Shown here piece by piece: positions 1 through 10,100 of a DNA stretch of 64,000 nt. This stretch comes from Chitinivibrio alkaliphilus ACht1. GTDB lineage: Bacteria; Fibrobacterota; Chitinivibrionia; Chitinivibrionales; Chitinivibrionaceae. The stretch covers positions 1 to 64,000 of the forward strand of contig NZ_ASJR01000002.1 in the NCBI RefSeq assembly GCF_000474745.1. The letters are read 5' to 3'. The notes beneath the pieces were generated by a model. That model saw nothing but the letters and a program-made list of their open reading frames with translations, did not search any database and was not told the origin of the DNA. The stretch's first letter is position 1. Each line of letters begins with the position of its first letter. A program made the translations under genes and the position numbers.

Positions 1-2992
1 TCTCAACGTACTTCCCTGAAAAGTCCTCGAACGCATTTGTGACGGCGAACTCAACCTCTTTGCCCAGAGCTTTGAAGTGTTCCTTGCCGCATGCGATCTT
101 GGCTTTTTCAGTTGGGCGTAGCGCATCGGTGAATAAGGTGCTTTTGGTCTCAACAACAAAGTAAAGCTTCTCTTTGCCATCCACCTCAATCAATACAGCC
201 CAGTCCGGGTTATAGGTGCCCAGAGGCGTGTCGATTTTGAACCAGTCCGGGAGCTTGGCGTATAGCTTGATGTCATCGCTTCGTTCAAAAGCAGTGGCGA
301 ACTCCAGCTCCACGTCGGAATCGTAGACCACATGGTCAAAGACTGACTTCTGGCTTTCAACCATGTTCTTCTGTAGATAGCCAAACAGCTCGTTATCGCT
401 GAACAGTTCCTGAGCGTAAAAATGTTCATCCCCGATCTTGTGATACTTAATCCCGTCGACTACAAAGAGACGCATCTGGTGCTGGATGATGGTCGATACC
501 TGCTCGATGAACTTCTGCGGGTTGTTTTTAAAGGACTCAAGGCGGCCACTGTCGTTGATAATCTTAACAATAGTCCGGCGGGTCAGGTTGGTTTCATTCT
601 GGAGGTAAGTGATCAGATCCGGGAGCTCGAAAGATCGTGACTCGTAGACACTGGCTGTTTCCTGAACCTGCTCTGCGTGAACACCACCACGATCAATCTC
701 GGCCTTGGCTTTTCGATAAATAAACCTGGCCTTGCCCACCTGCAGATTGCCTTTAATCTCTTCAGCGCATTTTGCGGCAAGTGTCTCTACATCAAAATCG
801 ACTCTAAAAGTGGTCTTGTATTTGATCCGGTCCCAAAGCTCTTTGAACTCCGGACTTAAAAATACGGATTTATTCAGCGACACCTTTTTCTTGTCGTCAC
901 GGTTCTTGATATTGAGATTGCCGGAAACTTTCTTCAGCACCGCAGCAATATGCGGGGCTTGTTCTTTGAATTCCTCCGGCAGCTCAAGCTCACCACTTTT
1001 TAGGGCAGTCTTTAAGGAGTCCTGCACCTTGCCTTTGGTATCAATGTAACCAGTGGTTTTCAGGTGATCCCAAAGCTTCTTGGAAGCATCGACTCCAAGG
1101 TGTTCATTGTTGTAGTCGTCAACCGGAACAACGATGTTGGCAAACAGGTGCTCTTCAACCACTCCGAATTTAATACCTTCTTCCTGCTCAATCTCTTTCT
1201 GGAGCTGTTCGGCAAATTTTTCATAGGATTCATTTGCCATGACGGTAAGCGTGTTGACCTCAAACCCGTGAACGCGCTCACCATCCTGATTGACACAGAT
1301 TCGAAGACCACGGCCAATTTCCTGACGTTTTTTAATAACCGAATTGGTTTCGTTGAGGGTACAGATCTGGAAGACGTTGGGATTGTCCCAGCCTTCTTTC
1401 AGTGCGGAGTGTGAGAAAATAAACTTCAGCTTTGAGTCAAAGCTGAGGAGTTTCTCCTTCTCCTTCATGATCAGGTTATAGGCGCTCTCATCGGCCAGTG
1501 TTTTCCCGGATGCATCCTTGAGCCTTGCATTTCCCGATGCATCTTTCTTTTTATCAACGGCGAAATACCCGTTATGCACACCGGCAGCAACTGTATTCAG
1601 ATCCGCCCCTTCAAAGAGGGTGCTGTATTTAGGTTTGCGGATTGCCCGGGCATACTCCTTTTCAAACATCAGAGCGAATTTGCCCTTTTGCGGATTGCCG
1701 TCTTCATCGTACCAGCGGTAGTTGGCTACCTTGTCGATGAAAAACAGGCTGAGGACCTTGATACCCTGGGGACGCAGACGCATCTCTTTATCCAGATGTT
1801 CTTCGATGGTCTTGCGGATCTGCAGGCACTTGTATTCGTCTGGGTCAACTTCGCCAATGGCCTGACCCAATTTTAAAATTTCCGGCTTACTGGTGAAGCT
1901 GATGTATTCGTTGCCTTTTTCGCAGTAGATATCCTCTATGATGTAACCATCGTAAATATCACGCCCACCACTTTTATCCAGCAAATCGTCACCGCTTTTC
2001 ACCTTAATCTTTTTACGCTTCATCGAACCGTTTTTAAGGCGACTATCAATTTCAACTTGAGCGGTAATCGGGCTTTTTTTATTGTTGACGCTCAGGAGCT
2101 TAATGTAGGCCTTGTTGTGGCCGTCTTTGACTTCAACTCCGGCAACCTCGATCTGCTTTACCAATTTCTTCTCATAGGCATCGACGGAATCCAGCTTGTA
2201 GAGCATGTGATGCTTGTCCACATGAGTAGCCGAGTAACGCAGCGTGCAGAGCGGATTAAGTGAGCGAATAGCCTCTTTACTCTTTGAGGTCGTGTCAACA
2301 CTCTGGGGTTCATCTACAATAACGATTGGGTTGGTTTCCTGAATGTATTCAATCGGCTTGGCCCCGGTCATACGGTCATGGGAACGGTGGATGATATTGG
2401 CCTTGTTTTCCTTTTCCGGATCACTGAAACTTTTTCTGAAGGCATCAATATTGATCACCATGACCTGAATATCAGGGCTGGTGGCAAAATTCCTCACATC
2501 GGAAAGCTTACTGGAGTCATAGACAAAATAGTCGAAACTGACATTCTCATAAAGCTCACGGAAATGGTCCACCGTGATTTGCAACGACTTATACACCCCT
2601 TCTTTAATGGCTATGGACGGAACAACAATGATGAATTTGGTGAAGCCGTAAAGCCGGTTCATTTCAAAGATAGAGCGCAGATAGACATAGGTTTTTCCGG
2701 TTCCGGTCTCCATCTCCACGGTAAAATCCATGGAATTCATTTTTTCGGAAGGAGCCAGCCCATTTTTCAACTGAATCTTGCGGATATTTTTGTGGATGTC
2801 CTCCGGCAGAAGTTTTAAGCGGTTACCGACACCCAGATTGTTTTCCATGCTGGGAATGACCTGCTGGGTGGTGTATTGCAGTGGAGCCACCGTAAAATTG
2901 GTCTGGCAAATTTCCTGCCCTTCAAATACCCCGGTGACTGATTCTATAGCCTGCTTCTGGAAATCCAGATTTGCGTCGAATTTAATTTTCAC
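1..2992 (-). CDS. res: Type III restriction enzyme, Res subunit (3' end cut by window edge)
   Basis: ATP-dependent restriction subunit that pairs with the Mod protein encoded just upstream to cleave unmodified DNA. An open frame of about 996 codons runs off the left edge. It starts at a GTG preceded by GAGGTG. Residues 95-101 are the Walker A ETGTGKT, 227-230 the DEPQ Walker B-type motif, and about 558-574 the helicase motif VI region (GRGLRICVNQDGERV). Near the visible C-terminus PD at 929-930 and ETK at 948-950 form the PD-(D/E)xK nuclease core seen at the end of type III Res proteins, so only a short tail should be missing. I followed the frame from 2992 to 2 and saw no break. It is the last gene of the minus-strand cluster. 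Confidence 0.93.
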   Translation of the reverse strand, partial: MKIKFDANLDFQKQAIESVTGVFEGQEICQTNFTVAPLQYTTQQVIPSMENNLGVGNRLKLLPEDIHKNIRKIQLKNGLAPSEKMNSMDFTVEMETGTGKTYVYLRSIFEMNRLYGFTKFIIVVPSIAIKEGVYKSLQITVDHFRELYENVSFDYFVYDSSKLSDVRNFATSPDIQVMVINIDAFRKSFSDPEKENKANIIHRSHDRMTGAKPIEYIQETNPIVIVDEPQSVDTTSKSKEAIRSLNPLCTLRYSATHVDKHHMLYKLDSVDAYEKKLVKQIEVAGVEVKDGHNKAYIKLLSVNNKKSPITAQVEIDSRLKNGSMKRKKIKVKSGDDLLDKSGGRDIYDGYIIEDIYCEKGNEYISFTSKPEILKLGQAIGEVDPDEYKCLQIRKTIEEHLDKEMRLRPQGIKVLSLFFIDKVANYRWYDEDGNPQKGKFALMFEKEYARAIRKPKYSTLFEGADLNTVAAGVHNGYFAVDKKKDASGNARLKDASGKTLADESAYNLIMKEKEKLLSFDSKLKFIFSHSALKEGWDNPNVFQICTLNETNSVIKKRQEIGRGLRICVNQDGERVHGFEVNTLTVMANESYEKFAEQLQKEIEQEEGIKFGVVEEHLFANIVVPVDDYNNEHLGVDASKKLWDHLKTTGYIDTKGKVQDSLKTALKSGELELPEEFKEQAPHIAAVLKKVSGNLNIKNRDDKKKVSLNKSVFLSPEFKELWDRIKYKTTFRVDFDVETLAAKCAEEIKGNLQVGKARFIYRKAKAEIDRGGVHAEQVQETASVYESRSFELPDLITYLQNETNLTRRTIVKIINDSGRLESFKNNPQKFIEQVSTIIQHQMRLFVVDGIKYHKIGDEHFYAQELFSDNELFGYLQKNMVESQKSVFDHVVYDSDVELEFATAFERSDDIKLYAKLPDWFKIDTPLGTYNPDWAVLIEVDGKEKLYFVVETKSTLFTDALRPTEKAKIACGKEHFKALGKEVEFAVTNAFEDFSGKYVE

Positions 2993-3180
2993 TTTGCACC
3001 TCTGTTTTAAGCACGGAAGACACAGAAGACACAGAAGGATTTTTTAACCACGAAAGGTTATCTATCAACATGCTCTGGTTCTTTGTTTTTATCTCTATTG
3101 CTCGCTTTTGAGTGGTATGTTCCAAAATGGAAACAACCACTTTCTCAGTGTATTCGTGTTTATTCGTGTTCATTCGTGGT
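2993..3180. repeat. Intergenic tract built from GAAGACACAG / ACACGAATAA-type repeats
   Basis: Between the YhcG-like gene and res. It holds a left block at 3009-3038 (short units ending in GAAGACACAG), an isolated AACCACGAA at 3046-3054, and a right block at 3145-3180 whose reverse complement begins ACCACGAATGAACACG and continues with ACACGAAT units. Related blocks lie at 4350-4408 and 6691-6762. The blocks face each other as imperfect inverted repeats ending in ACCACGAA or ACCACGGAA. Low-complexity repeats of this kind are scattered through many bacterial genomes. The right block also supplies the stop and the last codons of the YhcG-like gene. Confidence 0.65.
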
Positions 3181-4408
3181 GCCCTCCTTGATTCTGAACT
3201 TCCGAGGAATCCTCGTGAGTTGCTTCCCATTCTGCCTGGGCCTCTTCTAATTGTTTTTTGAGTGCTTCTTTGTCGGGAAGGTAAAGCTGATATTCAGATG
3301 CATAAATGTTGGCATTTTCAGGCAGGGTTAGCTCAACCAGTTCATCGCTTTTGGTCAGACAAAGTAAAATGCCGATGGTAGGTTTTTCGTCATCGGTTTT
3401 AACATAGCGGTCGAAGTAGTTGACATACATCTGCATCTGTCCGAGATCCTGGTGCTTCAGGTCGCCGACTTTCAGATCAATCACGACATAACAACGCAAG
3501 AGACGGTTGTAGAAAACCAGATCAACATAGAAATGGCGGTTATCAAAAGAGAACCGCTTTTGGCGAGATTCAAACAGGAAGCCTTTACCCAGCTCCAAAA
3601 GGAAATGCTCAATTTTATCAATCAATGCCGTTTCAAGATCATGCTCACTGTAGCTTTTTCGTTCTTCCAAGCCTGTAAATTCGAGAATGTATGGACTTTT
3701 AATGACATCATCTGCTTTTTCAACAAGTTGCCCATGAGTTGAAAGTTGTTTTACCTCGTTCTTGTCTCGGCTTAAGGCGAGACGCTCATACAGGGCAGAA
3801 TTGATTTGCCTTTCCAGTTCACGGTATCCCCAACCGTTCTCAGCAGCCTCCAGCTCATAGAACTGCCGCTCATCCCGGTTTTTCACTGTCAGAAGCGTCA
3901 CATAATGCGTCCAGCCGAGTACAAAGCGCTCACTCAATTTTGCAGTCATTGCCTGCAAAATGTCTGAATTGCCAATCAGCTGAAAACATTGGTCAGGCAG
4001 TGACTGACCAATGTTTGAAGATTCAACAGACGCTGCCTGTTGAATCTGAACCTGTTGAGATGATTTTGCAGGCAGTGCCTGCAAAATGTCTGAGTAGGTA
4101 ACATGAAACTTCCTGAACGAAGCTAAATTACGCTCAGAGCACCCTTTAATGCTTAATTGAAAAGCCAACTCTTTAAGTAACTGTTTGCCGTATTCAGCCC
4201 GATCTGCACCATTTTGCTCAAACTCCACGATATACCAGCCAAACAGCCAGTTGCGGACAACTAACGCAATATCCACCGACTTTGCTGCCTGGGATTGCAT
4301 GGCAGCCTGCGTCTGCTCAAACAGTCCAACTAAACCATCAAAACCCACTTTCGTGTGTTCCGTGGTTCCCTTCTTCTTTCGTGTCTTTTCGTGTTTTTCG
4401 TGGTTCAT
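3170..4408 (-). CDS. YhcG/DUF1016 family PD-(D/E)xK nuclease-domain protein
   Basis: 412 residues. An N-terminal DUF1016-type helical domain lies at about 43-105 (YGKQLLKELAFQL, SERNLASFRKFH), a linker at 107-158, and the C-terminal PD-(D/E)xK nuclease fold with D296 (FYVDLVFYN) and D311-K313 (VVIDLKVG). YhcG proteins often sit in restriction islands; their job there is not settled. The ATG at 4408 lies one base past the mod stop, with AAGGAG inside the end of mod, so translation is probably coupled. Residues 1-20 (MNHEKHEKTRKKKGTTEHTK) are encoded by a dispersed DNA repeat, and the linker by four stem-loop repeats. Both are unusual additions to the family core. Confidence 0.88.
   Translation of the reverse strand: MNHEKHEKTRKKKGTTEHTKVGFDGLVGLFEQTQAAMQSQAAKSVDIALVVRNWLFGWYIVEFEQNGADRAEYGKQLLKELAFQLSIKGCSERNLASFRKFHVTYSDILQALPAKSSQQVQIQQAASVESSNIGQSLPDQCFQLIGNSDILQAMTAKLSERFVLGWTHYVTLLTVKNRDERQFYELEAAENGWGYRELERQINSALYERLALSRDKNEVKQLSTHGQLVEKADDVIKSPYILEFTGLEERKSYSEHDLETALIDKIEHFLLELGKGFLFESRQKRFSFDNRHFYVDLVFYNRLLRCYVVIDLKVGDLKHQDLGQMQMYVNYFDRYVKTDDEKPTIGILLCLTKSDELVELTLPENANIYASEYQLYLPDKEALKKQLEEAQAEWEATHEDSSEVQNQGGHHE
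3937..4087. repeat. Four consecutive stem-loops sharing a loop core, inside the YhcG-like gene
   Basis: Four perfect inverted repeats lie in 151 bases: arms 3937-3945/3953-3961, 3984-3996/4004-4016, 4019-4029/4037-4047 and 4063-4071/4079-4087. Each has a 7-base loop. Read on the suitable strand, every unit contains CAG, then GCARYGN, then CTG. The outer arms differ (ATTTTG twice, AAACATTGGT, GATTCAA with one more pair). The last unit can also pair 12 bases around a single-base loop. All four are in the same reading phase and encode related peptides, DILQALPAK, IQQAASVES, NIGQSLPDQ and DILQAMTAK, in the linker between the two domains. Confidence 0.85.
4350..4408. repeat. Dispersed TTCGTGT-type repeat encoding the N-terminus of the YhcG-like protein
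   Basis: On the minus strand this block reads as a series of ACGAAAAACACGAA-like units starting at the ATG of the nuclease gene and encoding MNHEKHEKTR plus the following TTEHTK. It belongs to the family at 3009-3180 and 6691-6762. Confidence 0.6.
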
Positions 4409-4409
4409 C

Positions 4410-6254
4410 TTACAAGCTCCTTACATCGATAATGCCAGCCTGTTTGAGAATCTGAACCGCATTGGTTTTGACCACGTCATCCTTGAAGCCGGAGTCCTTG
4501 AATACCACGCGCATGATTTCCGGATTGAGCTCATCCTTCAGCTTCGCAATGCCTTCGACCACCTCAAGGGAAATGGCATCCGATAGACAGATAATCAGTG
4601 CTCCCATACCGATATCGAATACCTTTTGACCGGCAATGGTGTGTTCAGTTATGGGCAACGTAAGATCCAGACCATACTTGAGCAGGACCTCGTAAAGGAC
4701 ATCTTCCTCACGACGGTCGGTTTTGATGTTGGAGATGAAGTCTTCGAGAGTGCGCTCCGTCATATCAAAGTCGACCTCCCATGGTTTGATATTGGTGGAG
4801 TCGAGCTTGAATACCTTGAAGCCAAGGTCACCTTGATATTCTGGGTTTTCTGCTTTGATCTTTGCGGCAGCCCGGCGGATGCGCTCTTTGCCAATCTCGG
4901 AGATGGTTTTGTAACCTGCTTTGTAGGCTTCTGATTTTTCATCACAAGCTTCAGGTAGTTGCACCATGATGAATTTGCGGTTGCCACTTTCTTCGGCGTT
5001 GAGCTTCATAGCAGCATGAGCAGTCACACTTGAGCCTGCAAAAAAATCTAAAATGACATCATTTCCATTGCATACTTGCGGAATTAATGTTGTAAGAAGT
5101 GAAAGTGGTTTAGAATAATCGAAAACATTGCCCCCCATCAATTCTTGAATATTCCGTGTTGCCTCTGTGTTTAATCCTACTCTATCCATCATTAAAGTAG
5201 AGAACGGGTTGTGTGTACTCTTTAGTTCATCTCTGAACCGTTTTTGCATTGGTCTTTTGGATGTATCCTTCGGGAACACAATTCGCCCCTCCTTGATCAT
5301 CCGATCCATTGATTCTGGTATAAATGCCCAAACCCGATTAGGATTAAACGGATAAACATTTCCTGTTGCAGGATCAACTAAATCATAAGCCTGGTTGGGG
5401 CGCATTGAAGCATTCATTCCGACAGTTAGGTTATCCAAAATCCATGGGCCACGTGGATCATTGTCAGGATTTGAATATCGCTTAAAATCTTTTTGGAAGC
5501 CTTTAAAGTCTTTCAGATCTCCTTTTTGAAAGCAGATAACATAGTCATGGTCTGCAGATACATTGTTATCTGCCATTGCAGAGGAAACCCGTCTTTTCCA
5601 GACTAACTCTGCAACAAAATTTTCTTCCCCAAAAACCTCATCAGAGATTTTCCGAAGATTAGAAACTTCAGTATCATCAATAGATATAAAGATAACCCCA
5701 TTATCCTTCAACAAATTCCTCGCCAGCTTCAGGCGAGGATACATCATGTTCAACCAGTCGGTATGATAGCGCCCACTGGTTTCGGGATTGTTTGAGAGGT
5801 TACGGCCTTCACCATCCACCTGACCGGTGATCTCTTTATAGTTTTTGATGTTGTCTTTGAAATTGTCCTTATAAACAAAGTCATGTCCAGTATTGTACGG
5901 CGGATCGATATAGATCATCTTCACTTTTTTGTGATAGCTCTTCTGCAGGAGCTTGAGCACTTCAAGGTTATCGCCTTCAATGAAAATATTCTGGGTGGTG
6001 TCCCAATCCACTGACTCGTCCTTGCAGGGGCGCAGGGCGCCTGTGCTTGGCGTCTGGGCGATCATTCGGGCTTTGCTTTTACCGTTCCATGTAAAGCTGT
6101 AGCGTTCGTCGCGGTCGTCCACAAATGTGCCGAGCACTTCCTTCAGGGCTTCAAAGTCCACCTTGCCTTCGGTGAAGGCTTCCGGAAACAGCTCCTTCAG
6201 CTTGCCAACATTTTCGGCTACGATGTCCATTGTTTTACCGTCCATTTTTTCCAT
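4410..6254 (-). CDS. mod: Type III DNA N-methyltransferase, Mod subunit
   Basis: Adenine-specific methylase and specificity subunit of the type III system. 614 residues from the ATG at 6254, which has AGAGAGG seven bases upstream; the frame is open a little further but without a ribosome site. DPPY is at 117-120 and the AdoMet-binding DFFAGSS at 403-409, so the catalytic motif precedes the binding motif (beta-class order), as usual for Mod proteins. The roughly 280 residues between them include the target-recognition region (about 220-380). This part of the gene (about 5030-5700) looks more AT-rich than its flanks, consistent with exchange of specificity domains. It is followed at one base by the YhcG-like gene and then res. 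Confidence 0.94.
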   Translation of the reverse strand: MEKMDGKTMDIVAENVGKLKELFPEAFTEGKVDFEALKEVLGTFVDDRDERYSFTWNGKSKARMIAQTPSTGALRPCKDESVDWDTTQNIFIEGDNLEVLKLLQKSYHKKVKMIYIDPPYNTGHDFVYKDNFKDNIKNYKEITGQVDGEGRNLSNNPETSGRYHTDWLNMMYPRLKLARNLLKDNGVIFISIDDTEVSNLRKISDEVFGEENFVAELVWKRRVSSAMADNNVSADHDYVICFQKGDLKDFKGFQKDFKRYSNPDNDPRGPWILDNLTVGMNASMRPNQAYDLVDPATGNVYPFNPNRVWAFIPESMDRMIKEGRIVFPKDTSKRPMQKRFRDELKSTHNPFSTLMMDRVGLNTEATRNIQELMGGNVFDYSKPLSLLTTLIPQVCNGNDVILDFFAGSSVTAHAAMKLNAEESGNRKFIMVQLPEACDEKSEAYKAGYKTISEIGKERIRRAAAKIKAENPEYQGDLGFKVFKLDSTNIKPWEVDFDMTERTLEDFISNIKTDRREEDVLYEVLLKYGLDLTLPITEHTIAGQKVFDIGMGALIICLSDAISLEVVEGIAKLKDELNPEIMRVVFKDSGFKDDVVKTNAVQILKQAGIIDVRSL

Positions 6255-6270
6255 GATTAAACCTCTCTTA

Positions 6271-7104
6271 TTACAGGCTCGCAGCCAGTTGCCTGAGCTC
6301 TTGTTCAAATTTCTTGATTTGTGTATTCAGCTCCACCTGCCGGTTAAAAGCCGCTTTTTTCAGCTGCCCGCGCAGCTCCGATATTCTTGATTCAATTTCC
6401 CGGCACCGCGTCAACTGCTCCAGCCGATCTCCGGCCTTGCCGATGGTAAAACTTCCGGACAACACCGAACATTCGTATCCGGTAAAGCGATCCGTCCAGG
6501 CATTGTATAGAGTGCCATAGGTCTGAAGCGGCATATTGTCCCATGCAAGTGATGCGACAAATGCCGCTTCTCGGTCATTGAATGCCCCGCTGTGCATCCA
6601 GCCGGTGGTATAGAAACGCTCGGCAACATAAGCTCCTTGCTCGGTCTGACTGAAACGTTTAGGAGCGATGCTCAGGGCAAAAGATTTATTAACCACGGAA
6701 GACACAGAAGACACGGAATTAATACTTTCTTTTTCAGTGTATTCGGTGTGTTCTGTGGTTCCAACATAAAAACCAATCATCAGCGGGTAAGGAATTATTC
6801 GGTGGATAATTTCTGCGATTCGTTTGTGGCCTTTCTGGGAGTTCATTTCAACCTGTAGAACCGCCACCTCAAGGTATTCCCGTTCATTGTCCCTGTAGGG
6901 TAGAACAGGACAAGTTGATGGCTTCAGGGTGTATTCCCAATACACGTTTTTCACGTTTTCCCGAAACAGCTTTTTGTCGCTGGCGACAAGTTCACCACTT
7001 TCAAGAAACTGCTTTTTGGGAACCCGTTTACCCAGCAGGGCCGCCTCCGGAAAGGAGATGGCATTCCAGACGTAATCAATGGCTGCTTTTTTATTATCTG
7101 GCAT
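6271..7104 (-). CDS. DUF4391 family protein, interrupted in frame by a repeat
   Basis: 277 residues from an ATG with GAGGAGG six bases upstream, overlapping the helicase gene by 11 bases. The N-terminal part (FPEAALLGKRVPKK, VYWEYTLKPSTCP) matches the DUF4391 family commonly encoded with type III systems and SNF2 helicases; no biochemical role is established. The C-terminus (about 235-277) is predicted helical and coiled-coil-like. Residues about 116-140 (TEHTEYTEKE, NSVSSVSSVV) come from a 72-base dispersed repeat inserted in frame between a core strand (PLMIGFYVG) and its continuation (FALSIAPKRF). The gene is therefore open but structurally disturbed. Confidence 0.8.
   Translation of the reverse strand: MPDNKKAAIDYVWNAISFPEAALLGKRVPKKQFLESGELVASDKKLFRENVKNVYWEYTLKPSTCPVLPYRDNEREYLEVAVLQVEMNSQKGHKRIAEIIHRIIPYPLMIGFYVGTTEHTEYTEKESINSVSSVSSVVNKSFALSIAPKRFSQTEQGAYVAERFYTTGWMHSGAFNDREAAFVASLAWDNMPLQTYGTLYNAWTDRFTGYECSVLSGSFTIGKAGDRLEQLTRCREIESRISELRGQLKKAAFNRQVELNTQIKKFEQELRQLAASL
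6691..6762. repeat. 72-base inverted-repeat element inserted in frame in the DUF4391 gene
   Basis: The left end reads AACCACGGAAGACACAG; the right end, reverse complemented, reads GGAACCACAGAACACACCG. The two ends are imperfect inverted repeats of one another around an A/T-rich centre. The length is exactly 24 codons, so the host frame is kept. Same family as 3009-3180 and 4350-4408. Confidence 0.7.
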
Positions 7105-10100
7105 CGTCAGCCTCCTCACCCAAAAGGATCAGGTAGCTGACCACTTCAAAATCATCCATACCCTTAAAGCTGTTTTTATTGATGACGGTGCCACCGGGAG
7201 AGAAAAGACTCTCCACGCCGCGCTCTTCAGCTGCGCCGGTCAGAGCCTGCACGGCTTTGGACAGCAGATTACGGTAGTGAGACATATCGGAACCTTTGCG
7301 TGTCAGGTTGGAAAGCCGGGTGGTGGCTTCACCCTCAACGGACTTTCCATGGATGCTCATCTTTTTTAGCAGGTCCAGAATCTTTTTTGTCTGAGTGAAT
7401 TGCAAAAGAACTGAACCGTCGTTTGATACATAGACCAGATAGTAAGGCGACAAGGCATAGGTGGAGTCTGAAACGGTTTGAGCGCCTTCATTTTTAAGGC
7501 AAAAAATTACTCCCGGAGACAGGTCGTCTTTTAGGGTATCGTCAATGGTGGCAACAGCAAAAGCGCCCGGCGGAATCCGCTCCAGCAGATTCTCATGTTC
7601 TTTTATGTAGTCAGTGAGGTCCATGCGAAAGTCGTTCAGCGTGAGGTCGGTGATGGAGATGCCACCCTCGACATCATCAATATCGACCACTTCGTTCTGA
7701 AGTTTTTCGAGCTGTTTGCGGCGGTATTCGAGGTCATTCATCTTTCCGGAATCGGTAAACTCGATGACGTTCTCTTCACCGGTGGCCGAGATATCCAGCA
7801 GAACCATGCGGCCGGAAACACGGGCCTCAAGATTGATGTATTCATCCAGCTCCATGTTGGGCCAGAAGTTCACCAGTTGAATTTTGTCATTCTTTGAGCC
7901 CAGTCGATCAACACGTCCAAAACGCTGAATGATTCGAACCGGATTCCAGTGGATGTCATAGTTGATCAGGTAATCACAATCCTGCAGGTTTTGCCCCTCT
8001 GAAATACAGTCGGTGGCAATCAGCAGGTCAATCTCAGCTGTAAGAGAAGAATCGATCTTGTCACGTTCTTTTGATACCGGAGAGAAGGAGGTGATGATCG
8101 AGGCCAGGTCTTTGCGTATGCCGGGCATCTCGGTTTTATTTTCTCCGGAGCCGGTCACCAAGGCAGCATAGACACCCAACTCTTTGTTGGCCCATCCGGC
8201 TATGTTGTCATAGAGATACTTGGCCGTGTCTGCAAACGCCGTAAAAATAATGAGCTTCTTATTGTCCGGATTGATCGGGTTGGCAACTTTGTAACGAATG
8301 AGCTCCTTCAGTTTCCTGAGTTTTTCATCTTGCGGCGCTTTGACGGACTGTGAAGAGGCAATCAGTTTTTCCAGAATCTCCCGGTCTTCTTCAAGCTCTT
8401 GCTTCCAGCGGACCGTATCCATGTCCTGAATCAGGACTTTGACCTTCTTGCCGACAACAAAAGGAGAGAAGGCATCATCTTCAATTTCGATCTCTTCGAT
8501 ATCAAACTCTTCAACCGCTGCATTGTTGTCATGGTCTGCAATTTTCTGGATCAACCCTGTTACTTCACCGAGCAGTTTTTCCAGCGTCATGGTGAAGGAG
8601 TTGATTGAACTTTCCATTCGCTTGAACAGGTTAACCCGCATCAGATGAATCAAGCTCTGTTCACGGTCGACCTGTCTGAACACGGAACCGCCAGCAACCT
8701 TTCGGTCATACTTGCGGCTGTACTCTTCAGCCTTTTGCGGCAGGACATATTTCAGCGGAGCATAGGCGCTCAGATTAAGCAGCCGAATGTCTCTATTAAT
8801 ACTTTCAAGCGCCGGGAAGCGTCCCTCCGTATCAATGTCTGTCTTGATATTGACGGGCTTGAGCCTCTCCGGAAATTTTCCGATCTCCGTTACATCATAA
8901 TACTTTTCGATATGCTTTCTGGATCGGGCAATGGTGAGAAGATCCAGCAATTTGAAATAGTCAAAATTCAAAGTCTCCAGCAGGGACTCCGTGGTTCTTT
9001 CTCGGTCGTCCAGATTCAGCCATGCATTGAAGCGCGTCTGAGCCATTTTCAAAGTCTGCTCTATACTGGTAATACCGTTGGTCTTCAATGCGTCGTCTTT
9101 TGCCTCAACGATAAAAGCGACTTGGTTTTTCAGGTCGTTCATCCGGTTGTTTACCGGGGTGGCTGATAGCATCAGCACTTTGGTTTTTACACCTGCTTTG
9201 ATGATCTCATTCATCAGTTTGGAATATCGGGTCAGAGAATCATCCTTGCGAGCCGGGTTGTTTCTAAAGTTGTGCGACTCGTCGATAACGATCAAGTCGT
9301 AGTTCCCCCAGTTCAGGGTCTCTAAATTGATCTCCCCTGACATGCCGCGCACACGGGTCAAGTCCGTGTGATTGAGGACATCAAAGTTAAACCTGTCGGA
9401 AGCGAGAATGTTTCGTTTGTCGTTAACGGTGTATAAGGTCCAGTTTTCCCGGAGCTTTTTGGGGCATAAGACCAGCACTCTATCGTTGCGGAGTTCATAG
9501 TATTTGATTACCGCCAGCGCTTCAAAGGTCTTACCCAGTCCCACGCTGTCTGCAATGATGCAGCCATTGTAACGCTCTATTTTATCGATGGCTCCAAGAA
9601 CGCCATCCCGCTGAAATTTGTAAAGCTTTTGCCAGACTTGAGTGCTTTTAATTCCGGTCTGGGTCTTGATGATTTTGTCTTCATCCAACTCGCCGATAAA
9701 ATCCCTGAAGATATTGAATAGAGTCAGGAAGTAGATTTGCTGGGGAGTTTTATCGGTATAAATGAGCGAAAGTGCTTCCTGCAGGATCGCTTCAAAATCA
9801 TTGCTGTTTTTACCTGAGGCCCACAGCTCATCAAACCATTTGATGAGTGAATGCGCCTCATCAGAACTGCGAAAGCAGGTGTTCATGTGGTGGGATTCAG
9901 ATGGAACGATACCCAGACCGTCAGTGGTAAAGGATGAACTGCCCACAATGGCAAGGTGTTCATCGCTACCGGCATGAGATAAATGAATAAGGTTCTGGTG
10001 GACCGATGATGGCAACTCGCGGACTTCGCATTTTTGTTTCAGCCACTGGGCGCACTCTCGTGCAACCCGAGTAACATCAAGCCGATTGCGCAGACGACGA

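Noticed and set aside
2982-3230. An 82-codon minus-strand frame between res and the YhcG-like gene
   Set aside because: Made almost wholly of the dispersed repeat (MNTNKHEYTEK, VSSVSSVL).
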